A DNA stretch of 64,000 nucleotides from Tenacibaculum jejuense (GCF_900198195.1 NZ_LT899436.1:434001-498000), one strand, 5' to 3'. Counted from the stretch's first letter, positions 18,861 through 28,486 are shown. Made by a program: numbers and translations. Notes: a model not told the origin generated them from the sequence alone.

Positions 18861-20408
18861 CTAAGATGTTTTTAATTGATAATTACGGATGCTATACACA
18901 ATTGTACCAAGCATAAGAATACAAATTGTTAATTTAACTGGAAAAAAGTTATTTTGACTTAAGGCTCCGAAATAATCTGTAAAGGGAATTTTATTGATAT
19001 TAGTATACGTAATCATAAAAAATACAACTTCAAATAATTTCTTCCCTTTTGTTATTATTCCAAAGGCTGCTGCTAAGAAAACTATAAAAATCCCTCCTAA
19101 AATTATAGAGCTTAATGCTATAAAATTAGCGGCTAAAATTAATCTTACCAATAAAGGAAGAGCTAAGGATAGAAGTAATAGGATACTAGCCAAAAGTTGA
19201 GAAATTAATAATCTTTGTAACGGTTTAAAAGAAGCAAAAGCAAAATAATGGACTTTGTTTGTAAATTCTTTTGTAGTTAATCCTGAGATTCTACTTACTT
19301 GGAAAAACCAAAGAATTGGCAATACAAACTGATGTGCAATTTCTAAAGGAACTAATGCCAAGAGTAACATTCCTATACCATTTATAAACCACAACCATTT
19401 TTTTCCTTTCCTAATCAGTAACAATAATTCGGTTTTAAGTAATGGAAGAATAGAGAAATTCGTAGTTAGTTTGGATAATCCTGAGATATGAATTTCCTTA
19501 TTTGTTATTTCTGTTTTAATCGCAATTTTTGGTGTTTTTTGAACAGAAGATTCCCTAAGTGAAAACCTATGAAAGAAACTTGTTGTTAGAAAAACAAGTA
19601 ATGCTGCTAAAGCAATCCAAAATATTCTGCTAATTACAAATGAGTATGGAAATTCCATTCCATTAAAATGAAATTTTTTCGCAGCATTTTTATTCCCAAT
19701 TACATATCCTATAGATAATTCTTTTATCCGATCTCCTTGTGTTAGTTCTCTAACCTGATTTTCCATTTTATTCATTACAATTTGAGTACCCAACATATCA
19801 GATATAAAATGATCTTCATGAGTTCTTGATGATAACATTAAGAAAGAGAATAAGAAGAAAAAACCAATATTTTGAAGTATGGTATACTTTCTAAAAAAAA
19901 CTTCAAAAACAACGGCTAATACGGCAATTAAAAATAATGCTGGAATAGTAATTAAAAAATAAGGTTTAATGAACTGAAAAATTTCAAAAGGAAAGTTTTC
20001 ATTGTACAAATGAAATAAAGCGACACTCATCATAAGCACTATTCCAAGAATAGTCAATAATATTAAAAATCCACTTATAACTTTTGAAAATAAATACGTG
20101 GCATTGGTCACTTTTGTAGTAGCAATAATTTGCCCGACCTTAGTTTGTATGTCGGTTTTAATTCCACCATTAATCAAATAAAAACCAACTAAAGATAAGA
20201 ACAAACTACTCATAATGGCTGTAACATATCCAAACCAAGCAGAATTATAATCTCCAACATAATCGGCAATTCTTATCGTTGAATAATTAGCATCTGGTGC
20301 TGGTACAAATGTATATGCAACTGCTAAACTTGCACAAAGTGTAATTAAGAAATTATAATTTCGAACGCGTTGTAAATAGCTATATTTTATTAAAGGAAAA
20401 ATATTCAT
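18861..20408 (-). CDS. ABC-2 type transporter permease
   Basis: 515 residues with about ten to twelve hydrophobic segments, including residues 20-36, 60-82, 110-132, 145-167 and several between 265 and 510. No nucleotide-binding motifs. It lies downstream of a 40-residue membrane peptide gene and an ABC ATPase gene, all in one direction, so it is the membrane half of this exporter. The ATPase and the divergent LytS/LytTR pair recall regulated exporters for peptides or bacitracin-like stress, but the substrate is unknown. Confidence 0.87.
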   Translation of the reverse strand: MNIFPLIKYSYLQRVRNYNFLITLCASLAVAYTFVPAPDANYSTIRIADYVGDYNSAWFGYVTAIMSSLFLSLVGFYLINGGIKTDIQTKVGQIIATTKVTNATYLFSKVISGFLILLTILGIVLMMSVALFHLYNENFPFEIFQFIKPYFLITIPALFLIAVLAVVFEVFFRKYTILQNIGFFFLFSFLMLSSRTHEDHFISDMLGTQIVMNKMENQVRELTQGDRIKELSIGYVIGNKNAAKKFHFNGMEFPYSFVISRIFWIALAALLVFLTTSFFHRFSLRESSVQKTPKIAIKTEITNKEIHISGLSKLTTNFSILPLLKTELLLLIRKGKKWLWFINGIGMLLLALVPLEIAHQFVLPILWFFQVSRISGLTTKEFTNKVHYFAFASFKPLQRLLISQLLASILLLLSLALPLLVRLILAANFIALSSIILGGIFIVFLAAAFGIITKGKKLFEVVFFMITYTNINKIPFTDYFGALSQNNFFPVKLTICILMLGTIVYSIRNYQLKTS

Positions 20409-20419
20409 AGTGATAAGAT

Positions 20420-20542
20420 TTAATGTGCATTATATACTCCAAAGTGAATAGTGTCTGAAGAAAAAATTAAAGCTGTTAATAGGGAAATCGCAATGATTAA
20501 AAAAAGTATGATTTGTAAGGTTTTCTTGTTCGATGTTTTCAT
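20420..20542 (-). CDS. Small single-pass membrane protein in ABC operon
   Basis: 40 residues from ATG at 20542 to TAA at 20420: a basic start (MKTSNKKTLQ), one hydrophobic helix (IILFLIIAISLLTALIF) and a short polar tail. It fits exactly between the ATPase stop (2 bp) and the permease start (11 bp), which argues for a real gene. I do not recognise a family; an accessory subunit of the transporter is likely. Confidence 0.65.
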   Translation of the reverse strand: MKTSNKKTLQIILFLIIAISLLTALIFSSDTIHFGVYNAH

Positions 20543-20544
20543 GA

Positions 20545-21408
20545 TTAAGATGTTTTAGTGGTGTATAAATATGCGTCTTCTAATGTTGGTTGTTGTGCTA
20601 AAGCTCCATTTGGTTTTTGTGAACTAATAAATCTAACGATAGTTGATTTTCCTTTTAGTAAAGAATGAACTACTAAATGATTTTGCTTAAACTCGTGTAA
20701 CGTGTTTTTATCAATTTTAGTTTCAAAAACTTTCCCTTTTACCTTATCAATCAATTCTTCTTGATCTCCGTAGGCGAGTAAATTTCCATTTTTCATTATA
20801 GCTACTTTATCAGCTACAGTATCTATATCTGAAACAATATGTGAAGACAATATCACAATGGCATCATTAGCTAGTTGATGAATAAGATCTCTGAATCTCA
20901 TGCGCTCTTCTGGATCTAAACCAACAGTAGGTTCGTCAAAAATCAACACTTTTGGGTCGTTTAATAGAGCTTGAGCAATTCCTACACGTTGTTTCATACC
21001 ACCAGAATAACTTCCAATAGGTTTATGAGCAGCATCCGTTAAGTTCAAACCTTCTAAAAGTTGTGTTATTTTAGAGTTTAATTGTTTTCCGCCAACACCT
21101 TTCATGGCTGCTATATATTTTAAAAATTCAAAAGCGTTTAAGTTAGGATACACTCCAAAATCCTGAGGTAAAAAGCCAATTTGTTTACGCATGTAATTAG
21201 GATCTTTTACAACGTTGTTTTTGTTTAAAATAATTTGGCCGTCACTTGGTTTGCTTACAGTAGCAATCATTTTTAGTAAAGTAGATTTACCAGCTCCATT
21301 TGGTCCTAACAATCCTAATATTCCTTTGTCAATACCAATTGAAAAGTCTTTTAATCCGTATTTGGTTGCACTGTATTTTTTAGATACGTTTTGTATATCG
21401 AGTCTCAT
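20545..21408 (-). CDS. ABC transporter ATP-binding protein
   Basis: 287 residues. Walker A GPNGAGKST, signature YSGGMKQR, Walker B VLIFDEPTVGLD and the switch histidine in SSHIVSD are all intact. The C-terminal extension of about 75 residues resembles NatA/CcmA-type drug or sodium exporters. Encoded between a 67-residue small protein and a 40-residue membrane peptide, then the permease. Likely controlled by the divergent LytTR response regulator. Confidence 0.93.
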   Translation of the reverse strand: MRLDIQNVSKKYSATKYGLKDFSIGIDKGILGLLGPNGAGKSTLLKMIATVSKPSDGQIILNKNNVVKDPNYMRKQIGFLPQDFGVYPNLNAFEFLKYIAAMKGVGGKQLNSKITQLLEGLNLTDAAHKPIGSYSGGMKQRVGIAQALLNDPKVLIFDEPTVGLDPEERMRFRDLIHQLANDAIVILSSHIVSDIDTVADKVAIMKNGNLLAYGDQEELIDKVKGKVFETKIDKNTLHEFKQNHLVVHSLLKGKSTIVRFISSQKPNGALAQQPTLEDAYLYTTKTS

Positions 21409-21414
21409 AGTTAT

Positions 21415-21618
21415 TTATTTTAATTGTGTTGAATTATCTTTTAGATTTTTGAAGGAAATATTGTTATCCATATTTTTTATTTTTTTATCTAATGTTACGG
21501 TTGAAGTCACTGCTTTTTGAATAGTAGAATTATGTTGGTCTTCTTGCTTTGTTACCGAATTATAGATAACACTCATTGCATACAAAAACATTGTAAAGAA
21601 TATTTTAAATAGTTGCAT
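21415..21618 (-). CDS. Small putative exported protein at head of ABC operon
   Basis: 67 residues. The first 20 (MQLFKIFFTMFLYAMSVIYN) look like a signal or membrane anchor and the rest is polar and lysine/threonine-rich. The stop lies 6 bp before the ATPase start. No family is recognised. The close spacing supports it being a gene, but it could also be a translated leader; confidence is moderate. Confidence 0.5.
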   Translation of the reverse strand: MQLFKIFFTMFLYAMSVIYNSVTKQEDQHNSTIQKAVTSTVTLDKKIKNMDNNISFKNLKDNSTQLK

Positions 21619-21832
21619 AATGAATTGATTTTTAGAATTAACACTTCAAAAGTCAGTTAAAATCTCAGGTTTTAAAAAGAAGAATGATGAACGTATTGGT
21701 AAAAATGATTTTATGGAATTTGAACGATTATCATTGTAATGAGTACATTCAGATAGAAAAGAATATCTTTCATCATTAAAAAGTGTCCTTTTTATAGGTA
21801 ATAATTAAGTTTGTAGTAACTATGTTAAATAT

Positions 21833-22816
21833 ATGGGAATGTCTAAATTAGATACTTTGATAGATAATAAACTAATACAAAACATCTTTGTATGGTTTAT
21901 TCTGTTTATCATTTTAATCGGTGGAATTCAATCAGAAAATAGAATTCAAACAGCTCTTTATGCAATTCTATTTTTACTACCTGCTATTTACATTACTAAC
22001 TATTTTGTTCTTCCATATTTCCAAAAAAGGAAAACTATATTTTTCATACTTTTTATTTTAAGTGGAACGCTTTTTACTTTATTACCGGTTTATGTTATTA
22101 GTAAATCCATAAATCAACCGTTAGATGTAAAGATGTTTTTAAATCTGTTTGGTTTCATTTTATTAGCAATGATTTTTGGTATGACTATTCGTATTGCAAG
22201 AGATAGTTTTAAACGCAGACAAGAGGTAAAGGAAGCTGAATTGAAATTATTAAAAGGACAACTGAATCCTCATTTTCTATTTAATACATTGAATAATTTA
22301 TATGGTTTATCTGTGGTTAAATCGGATAAACTACCAAATCTGATGTTGAAATTATCGGATTTATTACGCTATAGTTTGTATGAAACAAAAGAATCTTTTG
22401 TTTCTTTAAAAAAGGAAATGAGTTATTTGGAAAATTATATTTCTCTCGAAAAATTGAGGTTGGAAGAGCAAGCAGATATTTCATTTTCAATTTCTGGAAT
22501 ACTAAACGATAAGAAATTAGCACCAATGTTGTTAATTGTGTTTGTTGAGAATGCATTTAAACATTTAGCGCCTACGGAAGGAGAAAAAAGCACTGTGAAT
22601 ATTGATATTCATATTTCCGAAAATGAATTAGTATTCAAGTGTGAAAATTCTTTTGATATACATAGTGATAAAGGAGAGAACCTAGAAAAAGGAAAAAGTG
22701 GAATTGGATTAGTCAATGTCAAAAAAAGACTAGATTTAATTTATCCTGAAGCACATAGTTTAAAAATTGGAAAAACCAATGGTATTTTTTCCGTTGATTT
22801 AAAACTTTCGATATAA
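21833..22816 (+). CDS. Sensor histidine kinase, LytS/YehU type
   Basis: 327 residues. Four predicted transmembrane helices in the first 125 residues, no periplasmic sensor domain, then the His_kinase block QLNPHFLFNTLNNLYGL (His near 147) and a C-terminal ATPase with GIGLVNVKKRLDL. It is the partner of the LytTR regulator encoded 1 bp later. Divergent from the ABC exporter operon, so it probably senses the membrane state or the transported compound and controls that operon. Confidence 0.93.
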   Translation: MGMSKLDTLIDNKLIQNIFVWFILFIILIGGIQSENRIQTALYAILFLLPAIYITNYFVLPYFQKRKTIFFILFILSGTLFTLLPVYVISKSINQPLDVKMFLNLFGFILLAMIFGMTIRIARDSFKRRQEVKEAELKLLKGQLNPHFLFNTLNNLYGLSVVKSDKLPNLMLKLSDLLRYSLYETKESFVSLKKEMSYLENYISLEKLRLEEQADISFSISGILNDKKLAPMLLIVFVENAFKHLAPTEGEKSTVNIDIHISENELVFKCENSFDIHSDKGENLEKGKSGIGLVNVKKRLDLIYPEAHSLKIGKTNGIFSVDLKLSI

Positions 22817-22817
22817 T

Positions 22818-23531
22818 ATGGAAAAGATTAGATGTTTAATTGCAGACGACGAGCCAATTGCACGTCAAATAATAGAGAATTATATTAAAGATATTCTGTA
22901 TTTAGAGTTAGTAACTACCTGTAAGAATGCTTTTGAAGTTATGGAAGTATTACAAAAGGAGCAAATAGATTTACTATTCTTAGATATTAACATGCCTAAG
23001 TTCTCTGGAATAAGCTTATTGAAATCATTAGCTAAAAAACCTGAGGTTATTATCACAACAGCTTATCCGGAATATGCTATAGAAGGTTTTGAACTCGCCG
23101 TAACGGATTACTTATTAAAACCATTTTCATTAGAACGATTTTTACAAGCAATAGTTAAAGTTCAACAGAAACTCAAAACAATTCCGATTGGTAATTCACA
23201 GCCAATAATCGTAAATAAAGAAAACGAAGCTAATTCTTTATTCGTTAAAAGTGATAAGAAAATCATCAAGTTAAATTTTGACGAAATTTACTATGTAGAG
23301 GCTTATGGTAACTATATAAAAATTTATACAGGTACCATGATTTTGACACCTCAAACGTTAACTGAGTTTCTTACAAAACTTCCAAATAACTTTTTAAGAA
23401 TACATAAATCTTTTGTTATTAACTTTAACCACTTAAAACTTATAGATGGCAATCAAGTTCGATTAGGTAACGATAAAATAGTGCCAGTTGGAAAATCGTA
23501 TCGTAAAGAATTAATCAAACTAATAGAATAA
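22818..23531 (+). CDS. LytTR family response regulator
   Basis: 237 residues. Receiver domain at 1-120 with acidic pair DDE (10-12), phospho-acceptor D56 in LLFLDINMP and K in YLLKPF; LytTR DNA-binding domain at about 140-237 (YVEAYGNYIKIYT, FLRIHKSFVIN). Co-transcribed with the kinase gene. Expected target: the 214-bp region between 21619 and 21832, though I could not identify a clear LytTR direct repeat there. Confidence 0.95.
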   Translation: MEKIRCLIADDEPIARQIIENYIKDILYLELVTTCKNAFEVMEVLQKEQIDLLFLDINMPKFSGISLLKSLAKKPEVIITTAYPEYAIEGFELAVTDYLLKPFSLERFLQAIVKVQQKLKTIPIGNSQPIIVNKENEANSLFVKSDKKIIKLNFDEIYYVEAYGNYIKIYTGTMILTPQTLTEFLTKLPNNFLRIHKSFVINFNHLKLIDGNQVRLGNDKIVPVGKSYRKELIKLIE

Positions 23532-23604
23532 AATAATAAAAGAAAGGTCAATATCACTTTCATGATAAAGACCCTTCTCATTTGGTTAGTAAGACTAAGT
23601 TCAA

Positions 23605-24018
23605 TTAGTCCAGAAATTTGGCTGATAATTCTGGAGTTGGTACATAACAAGATTCCCTTTTACCGAACCACTTATATCTGTTCTTAGCAATAAAATCATA
23701 AACAATGTCTCTTATAAATCTTGGCAGAATAAAAAAGATACTTAAAAGAGATATAGGAAATTTTAAGCGATATGCTATTTTTAATGCTGCTGTAGATTTA
23801 TAAAATAAATTTTCTTCAGGAGTAAACAGTAAGATAGAATCAATTTTACTAGTCTCAATATTAAAATTGTCGATAATTTTTTCAGCGGTTTTTCCTTGAA
23901 GAGAGGTAAAGACAAACTGATTTTTTTTATCATATTTTAAAATAAATTGTACACTAGAATTACACAAATTACATACTCCATCAAAAAGAATTAGATATTT
24001 ATATTTAGGGATATTCAT
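23605..24018 (-). CDS. DCC family thiol-disulfide oxidoreductase-like protein (DUF393)
   Basis: 137 residues. The family motif DGVCNLC is present with D13, C16 and C19, as is the C-terminal FGKRESCYVPTPE block. DCC proteins are thioredoxin-fold-like, with presumed but little-tested redox function. Its gene lies 8 bp after a DoxX-like membrane protein gene and is probably translated with it. Confidence 0.92.
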   Translation of the reverse strand: MNIPKYKYLILFDGVCNLCNSSVQFILKYDKKNQFVFTSLQGKTAEKIIDNFNIETSKIDSILLFTPEENLFYKSTAALKIAYRLKFPISLLSIFFILPRFIRDIVYDFIAKNRYKWFGKRESCYVPTPELSAKFLD

Positions 24019-24026
24019 TTTGATTG

Positions 24027-25283
24027 TTATCGATTATAAGGTCTTTCATTAATCCAATGGAAACCTCTATTGGTTAAAAGATAATTTTTTCTATAGTCTT
24101 TAGTTTTATTGAATTTAACATGTATTGAGTCAGATTTTAAAGAGCCTCTTATGATAAAATTCGTAGTATCTATTTCTTTGTATTTAAGATTATAAACTTC
24201 AGTAGAATCTCTGTAACCAGTTAATTTTAATTTATTTTTTTCTTCGTTTAAATCAATTCCGTACCAGCTAGTTTTGTCATCACCTTTTTTAATGCGCATC
24301 CATTGTTTAGATTCAATAAGCATGTCTTTCCACTTTGTGATTTCATATCTAGTAACTTCAGATGCAGAGTAAACAGAATCATTTACTTTAAATTCTTTTA
24401 CTTCATAATAACCTTTTAAAGGACTTTCTTCATTACTTCCCATTCTGCTGTATAAAGCGTAAGGAATAGCTAAAAAAATGATAATAATCTTAATAACAAC
24501 GAATGTTTTATTCATCCAGCTTTTTAATCTAGGCTTTTCAATATGTTTAATCTCAACAGGTTTTTTCAAAAAGAAAAATTCATATAAATCTTTAACATTG
24601 TAAGCAAGTAAAAATAGAGCTATAAGTAATAAATGAGACGAGACTATTTTAACAGGTACATCATAAAAGAAGTTAATAGCAACTACATTTGCCAACGTAG
24701 CTACAGTAATAATTAATCCGAAGGTTAATGTTCTTCTAAAAAGTAGCAGTACAGCTGCTACTTCAGCAAACCCCATAAATAAATTATAACCTTTAGAAAA
24801 GCCCAAGAAAGTCCAAGCTAATCCCATTGGAGATGATTCTCCATATGTTTGATTTAATCGATTGTAAGATGGGTACGGAAATTGCGTTTTTATAATTTTT
24901 GCCATCCCATAACTAATTAAGATTAGCGCTAAGTAAAATCTTAAGGAAACAGTTAGCCAATAATATAGCTTTTTGTAGTTAGTTCTCTTTCTATCTAATA
25001 AAGACCAAATAATTGTTGACAGTATAGAAAATAAGAAAACAGTAAAAATTAAAATATAGTTATATGTTGTGTCACTACTACCTGTAAATACTGATTTTAT
25101 TTCATAATTAATATTAAAAATATTTTCACCAAACCAAGGAATTATTTTAGATAAAAAGAAAGTAAAAATGTTACTGAAGTCATGCATAAACAGAAGAAAT
25201 AACACGAAATAGGTAAAGAAAAAACGAAATAAGATTTTTTTAGTTTTAGACCACTGTGTTATTACTAAAGAAGTACTTTCCAT
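24027..25283 (-). CDS. DoxX-like multi-pass membrane protein with C-terminal soluble domain
   Basis: 418 residues. About seven hydrophobic segments between residues 18 and 290 include the DoxX-like region RFYLALILISYGMAKI and GFAEVAAVLLLFRR. The last 115 residues are a polar domain. Co-transcribed with the DCC protein, a pairing that suggests membrane-linked thiol or quinone redox chemistry. Exact role unknown. Confidence 0.75.
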   Translation of the reverse strand: MESTSLVITQWSKTKKILFRFFFTYFVLFLLFMHDFSNIFTFFLSKIIPWFGENIFNINYEIKSVFTGSSDTTYNYILIFTVFLFSILSTIIWSLLDRKRTNYKKLYYWLTVSLRFYLALILISYGMAKIIKTQFPYPSYNRLNQTYGESSPMGLAWTFLGFSKGYNLFMGFAEVAAVLLLFRRTLTFGLIITVATLANVVAINFFYDVPVKIVSSHLLLIALFLLAYNVKDLYEFFFLKKPVEIKHIEKPRLKSWMNKTFVVIKIIIIFLAIPYALYSRMGSNEESPLKGYYEVKEFKVNDSVYSASEVTRYEITKWKDMLIESKQWMRIKKGDDKTSWYGIDLNEEKNKLKLTGYRDSTEVYNLKYKEIDTTNFIIRGSLKSDSIHVKFNKTKDYRKNYLLTNRGFHWINERPYNR

Positions 25284-25360
25284 AGGTTGGTTGATAGATA
25301 AATATTCGGTGAATTCAAATCTATTTTTATTGAAGGAAAAAAAATTGTATTATGTGGACA

Positions 25361-26179
25361 TTATACTTCCTTAATGTTTTTGAAATATATATTTTTCTTT
25401 GAAAATACGCTTACTTCTTTGAAAAATTTTTTGGGAGTAATACCAGTTTGATTTTTGAACATTCTATTAAAAGAGGCCTGATCATAAAAACCTTCATCAA
25501 AAGCAATATCAGAGAGTTTAAAATTTTTATTTTGAGTTTTAAGAGTTTCTAAAATATTTCTAAACCGAATATTATTTCTTAACACTGTAGGTGAGCATCT
25601 ACAATGTGTGATAAATAATCGATACATTTTTTTGTAACTACAGTTTAATTCTTTTGCTATTTCTTTAATATTAAGTTTTTCTTCTTCCAATAAATTCAAG
25701 GCTTGTATAACTAGATCTAATTCTTTTTTCTCGTTTAATTTAGAATGTAAATAACTTTCCACTACTTTAATTTTTTCATGAACCGATAATTCAAAAAAGT
25801 TAGTTTCTTGCTCTAAAAAATCAGCAAATTCATCTATATGAAAAAAAGGAGAATTTGTAAAATCAGCAGTAGTAAATTGAGATAATCCAAAGGGTTTAAA
25901 GATAATTACAAACTCTCTAACTTTACCTTCAGATTTTACAAGAAGAGGTTTTGTATACTTATTTAATGCAGTAAAACTATTTGGAAAAGTGCTGTTTTTT
26001 TTAATATGAATACAATCTGAAGCATAGTTTACATCTGCCTGTTCAAAAATACAAATGACATTATTACTCGACGGAAATGCGTAATAATTTTCATTATCTA
26101 ATTCCAGCTCGTAGTAAAAACAAATATATTTAGAAAGCCCGCTAACCTTACTTGGAGTTATGGTTTTAATATCCATCAT
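25361..26179 (-). CDS. AraC family transcriptional regulator
   Basis: 272 residues. The C-terminal 100 residues carry two helix-turn-helix units (LNIKEIAKELNCSYKKMYRLF and the second ending FNRMFKNQTGITPKKFF), typical of AraC/XylS. The N-terminal domain (about 1-150) is the AraC-like ligand part found in flavobacterial members and has no known ligand. It is upstream of the DoxX-like/DCC pair on the same strand with a 77-bp gap and may regulate it. Confidence 0.92.
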   Translation of the reverse strand: MMDIKTITPSKVSGLSKYICFYYELELDNENYYAFPSSNNVICIFEQADVNYASDCIHIKKNSTFPNSFTALNKYTKPLLVKSEGKVREFVIIFKPFGLSQFTTADFTNSPFFHIDEFADFLEQETNFFELSVHEKIKVVESYLHSKLNEKKELDLVIQALNLLEEEKLNIKEIAKELNCSYKKMYRLFITHCRCSPTVLRNNIRFRNILETLKTQNKNFKLSDIAFDEGFYDQASFNRMFKNQTGITPKKFFKEVSVFSKKNIYFKNIKEV

Positions 26180-26277
26180 ATACTAAGGCAACTTACTATA
26201 TTTTTTTGATATTGATAAATTTTCCTTAAAATAGTTTTTTGACTAATAGCTACTTACTTTATTCATAATACTTTTCT

Positions 26278-26285
26278 TATTTTTG
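26278..26285 (+). promoter_or_regulatory. Candidate -7 promoter element of lspA
   Basis: TATTTTTG matches TAnnTTTG, 19 bp before the lspA ATG. No convincing TTG at -33. Confidence 0.45.
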
Positions 26286-26304
26286 TCGCTATTAAATTTT
26301 AAAC

Positions 26305-26892
26305 ATGTCTAAGAAAACTATAGCTATACTTACCGTAATTCTAGCAATACTGATTGATCAAATTAGTAAGATTTACATAAAAACTCACTTTTCTTTAGGA
26401 GAAGAAATTAAGGTGTTAGGCTTAGACTGGTTTAGAATTCATTTTACTGAGAATAACGGAATGGCTTGGGGATTTGAGTTCGGAGGAAAAGCAGGAAAGT
26501 TATTTTTAACGTTATTTCGATTAGTTGCTGTTTCTGGAATTATTTATTGGTTGGTACAAACTATAAAAAGTAAAATTCATAACGGGGTTGTTATAGCTAT
26601 TTCTTTAATTCTTGCTGGTGCTATTGGTAATATTATTGATTCTGTTTTCTACGGAGTTATTTTTAGTGCATCTACTCATAGAGGTCCTGTAGCAACAATG
26701 TTTCCAGATGAAGGTTATGCAGAGATGTTTTTCGGAAAAGTAGTAGATATGTTATACTTTCCAATATATCAAGGCGAAAGTTTTACTTTTTTCAATGCTA
26801 TTTTTAATGGAGCAGATAGTTGGATTACCATTGGTGTAATTTTATTATTCATTTATAATAAGCACGCTTTTCCTAAGACTAAAAAGGAATAG
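26305..26892 (+). CDS. lspA: Lipoprotein signal peptidase LspA
   Basis: 195 residues, slightly longer than the E. coli enzyme, as usual in Bacteroidota. Four transmembrane helices; conserved blocks TENNGMAWG and GAIGNIIDS, and the second catalytic aspartate in VVDMLYFP. It removes signal peptides from prolipoproteins in the inner membrane; many lipoproteins in this window would be its substrates. An ABC-type permease gene begins immediately after its stop, so a shared transcript is likely. Confidence 0.97.
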   Translation: MSKKTIAILTVILAILIDQISKIYIKTHFSLGEEIKVLGLDWFRIHFTENNGMAWGFEFGGKAGKLFLTLFRLVAVSGIIYWLVQTIKSKIHNGVVIAISLILAGAIGNIIDSVFYGVIFSASTHRGPVATMFPDEGYAEMFFGKVVDMLYFPIYQGESFTFFNAIFNGADSWITIGVILLFIYNKHAFPKTKKE

Positions 26893-27822
26893 ATGAAATG
26901 GTATTTAAAGCTTCAAATAAAAATGTTTAACCGACATTTAAATGATTTTGGAGTTCTACCATTGTTAGCTTATCCCATATTATTTATCGTATTTATTTTA
27001 AGTTCTAATTTTATCTTCTATACTTTAGAAGGTTATGGTGCTTATGGTTATTTATTGTTATCAATATCTGTGTTGATTAAGTTGAGTGAGAAAAAACGAA
27101 ATGATTTTTTAAAACTTAATTTCACCAAAAAAGGATACTATAAGCTAAGAATTATAGAAAATTTAGTGATCTGCATACCATTTGTTTTATACTTAGTTTA
27201 TCAAAGAGAATATCTATTTATATTATATGTTTTTTGTGCAGCATTAGTCTTAAGTAAACTAAAAGCAAATCTTTCTTCTAATTTCGTTATTCCTACACCA
27301 TTTGGAAAAAGACCTTTTGAATTTTCTGTAGGTTTTAGAACCACTTTTTATATGTTTCCAATAGTATATTGGTTAACTTATAAATCAATTGAAGTAGGTA
27401 ATTTTAATCTTGGAATTTTTTCTTTACTATTATTGTTTGTAACACTAACCACATATTATTCTAAAATGGAAAACGAATTTTATGTGTGGTCATTCAAGTA
27501 TTCTGCGGAAGAATTTCTTTTTAAAAAAATAAAAATAGGTGTGCTATATGCTAGTATCTTAAGTTTACCTATTTCTATATTTTTAGCTTTCTTTTTCAGT
27601 CATTACATACTTATTATAATCGTTTTTAATCTACTTTGTTTTTTATATTACATTCAGGCTATTATAGCCAAATATTGTGATTTTCCTAAAAAAATGAATT
27701 TACCAAGCTCAATGATATTTGCAGCGAGTTTAGCTTTGCCGCCTTTTGTACTTTTTACATTTGGCTATTTTTACAAGAAATCTATTCAAAAATTAAAATC
27801 CATTTTACATGATAAGCATTAA
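26893..27822 (+). CDS. ABC transporter permease-like membrane protein
   Basis: 309 residues with about eight hydrophobic helices (for example 22-42, 45-60, 95-115, 150-165, 175-190, 215-250, 270-292). No recognised catalytic motif. Its stop overlaps the start of an ABC ATPase by 14 bp, which indicates that the two form one transporter. It begins right at the lspA stop. I do not recognise a named family; ABC-2-like export is the best guess. Confidence 0.75.
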   Translation: MKWYLKLQIKMFNRHLNDFGVLPLLAYPILFIVFILSSNFIFYTLEGYGAYGYLLLSISVLIKLSEKKRNDFLKLNFTKKGYYKLRIIENLVICIPFVLYLVYQREYLFILYVFCAALVLSKLKANLSSNFVIPTPFGKRPFEFSVGFRTTFYMFPIVYWLTYKSIEVGNFNLGIFSLLLLFVTLTTYYSKMENEFYVWSFKYSAEEFLFKKIKIGVLYASILSLPISIFLAFFFSHYILIIIVFNLLCFLYYIQAIIAKYCDFPKKMNLPSSMIFAASLALPPFVLFTFGYFYKKSIQKLKSILHDKH

Positions 27823-28486
27823 AAATCTATCAAAAAAATATGGAAGAAACTCAGTGTTAAATAATATTAATATTGATTTTGAAGAAGGTAAAGCATATGG
27901 TATCGTAGGTGAAAATGGAGCAGGAAAGACTACTTTTTTTAACTGTTTGTCGGGAATAGAAAATTATAATGGAAACATTATTTCAATATCAAATTTAAAA
28001 GACACAATTGGTTTTTTACAAACTGAATTTTATTTTTTTCCTAAGATTACCGGAAGAGAATACATTCAATTGTTATTAAACGCTAGAGAAGTAAGTGTAA
28101 AGGATATAGATAAACGTAATATTTTCGATTTGCCATTAGATAAATATGCGGTGAATTACTCTACAGGAATGAAAAAGAAATTGGCTCTAACGGCAATTCT
28201 ATTACAAGAAAATAAAGTGTTTATTTTCGATGAACCTTTTAATGGAGTAGATATACAGAGTAATATTGTCATCACGGAAATTATTCATCAATTAAAAAAG
28301 CTGAATAAATTAGTAATTATTTCATCTCATATTTTTTCAACTTTAGCGACAACTTGCGATGAAATTCATGTATTAGAAAAAGGAAGTTTTGTGAAAAAAG
28401 TAATGAAAGAAGATTTCACTGAATTAGAAGATGAAATGAAAGCTAAAACTCTTCTTAATACAATAGATAAACTAGGTTTAAAATAA
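27809..28486 (+). CDS. ABC transporter ATP-binding protein
   Basis: 225 residues. Walker A GENGAGKTT, a degenerate signature YSTGMKKKL, Walker B VFIFDEPFNGVD, and the switch histidine in SSHIF. Short ATPase of the ABC-2 exporter class. Overlaps the upstream permease gene by 14 bp. Substrate unknown; the operon link to lspA may be only positional. Confidence 0.9.
   Translation: MISIKNLSKKYGRNSVLNNINIDFEEGKAYGIVGENGAGKTTFFNCLSGIENYNGNIISISNLKDTIGFLQTEFYFFPKITGREYIQLLLNAREVSVKDIDKRNIFDLPLDKYAVNYSTGMKKKLALTAILLQENKVFIFDEPFNGVDIQSNIVITEIIHQLKKLNKLVIISSHIFSTLATTCDEIHVLEKGSFVKKVMKEDFTELEDEMKAKTLLNTIDKLGLK

Noticed and set aside
16718..26304. Genomic island with mobile element
   Set aside because: No integrase, transposase, terminal repeats or tRNA target found at either end.
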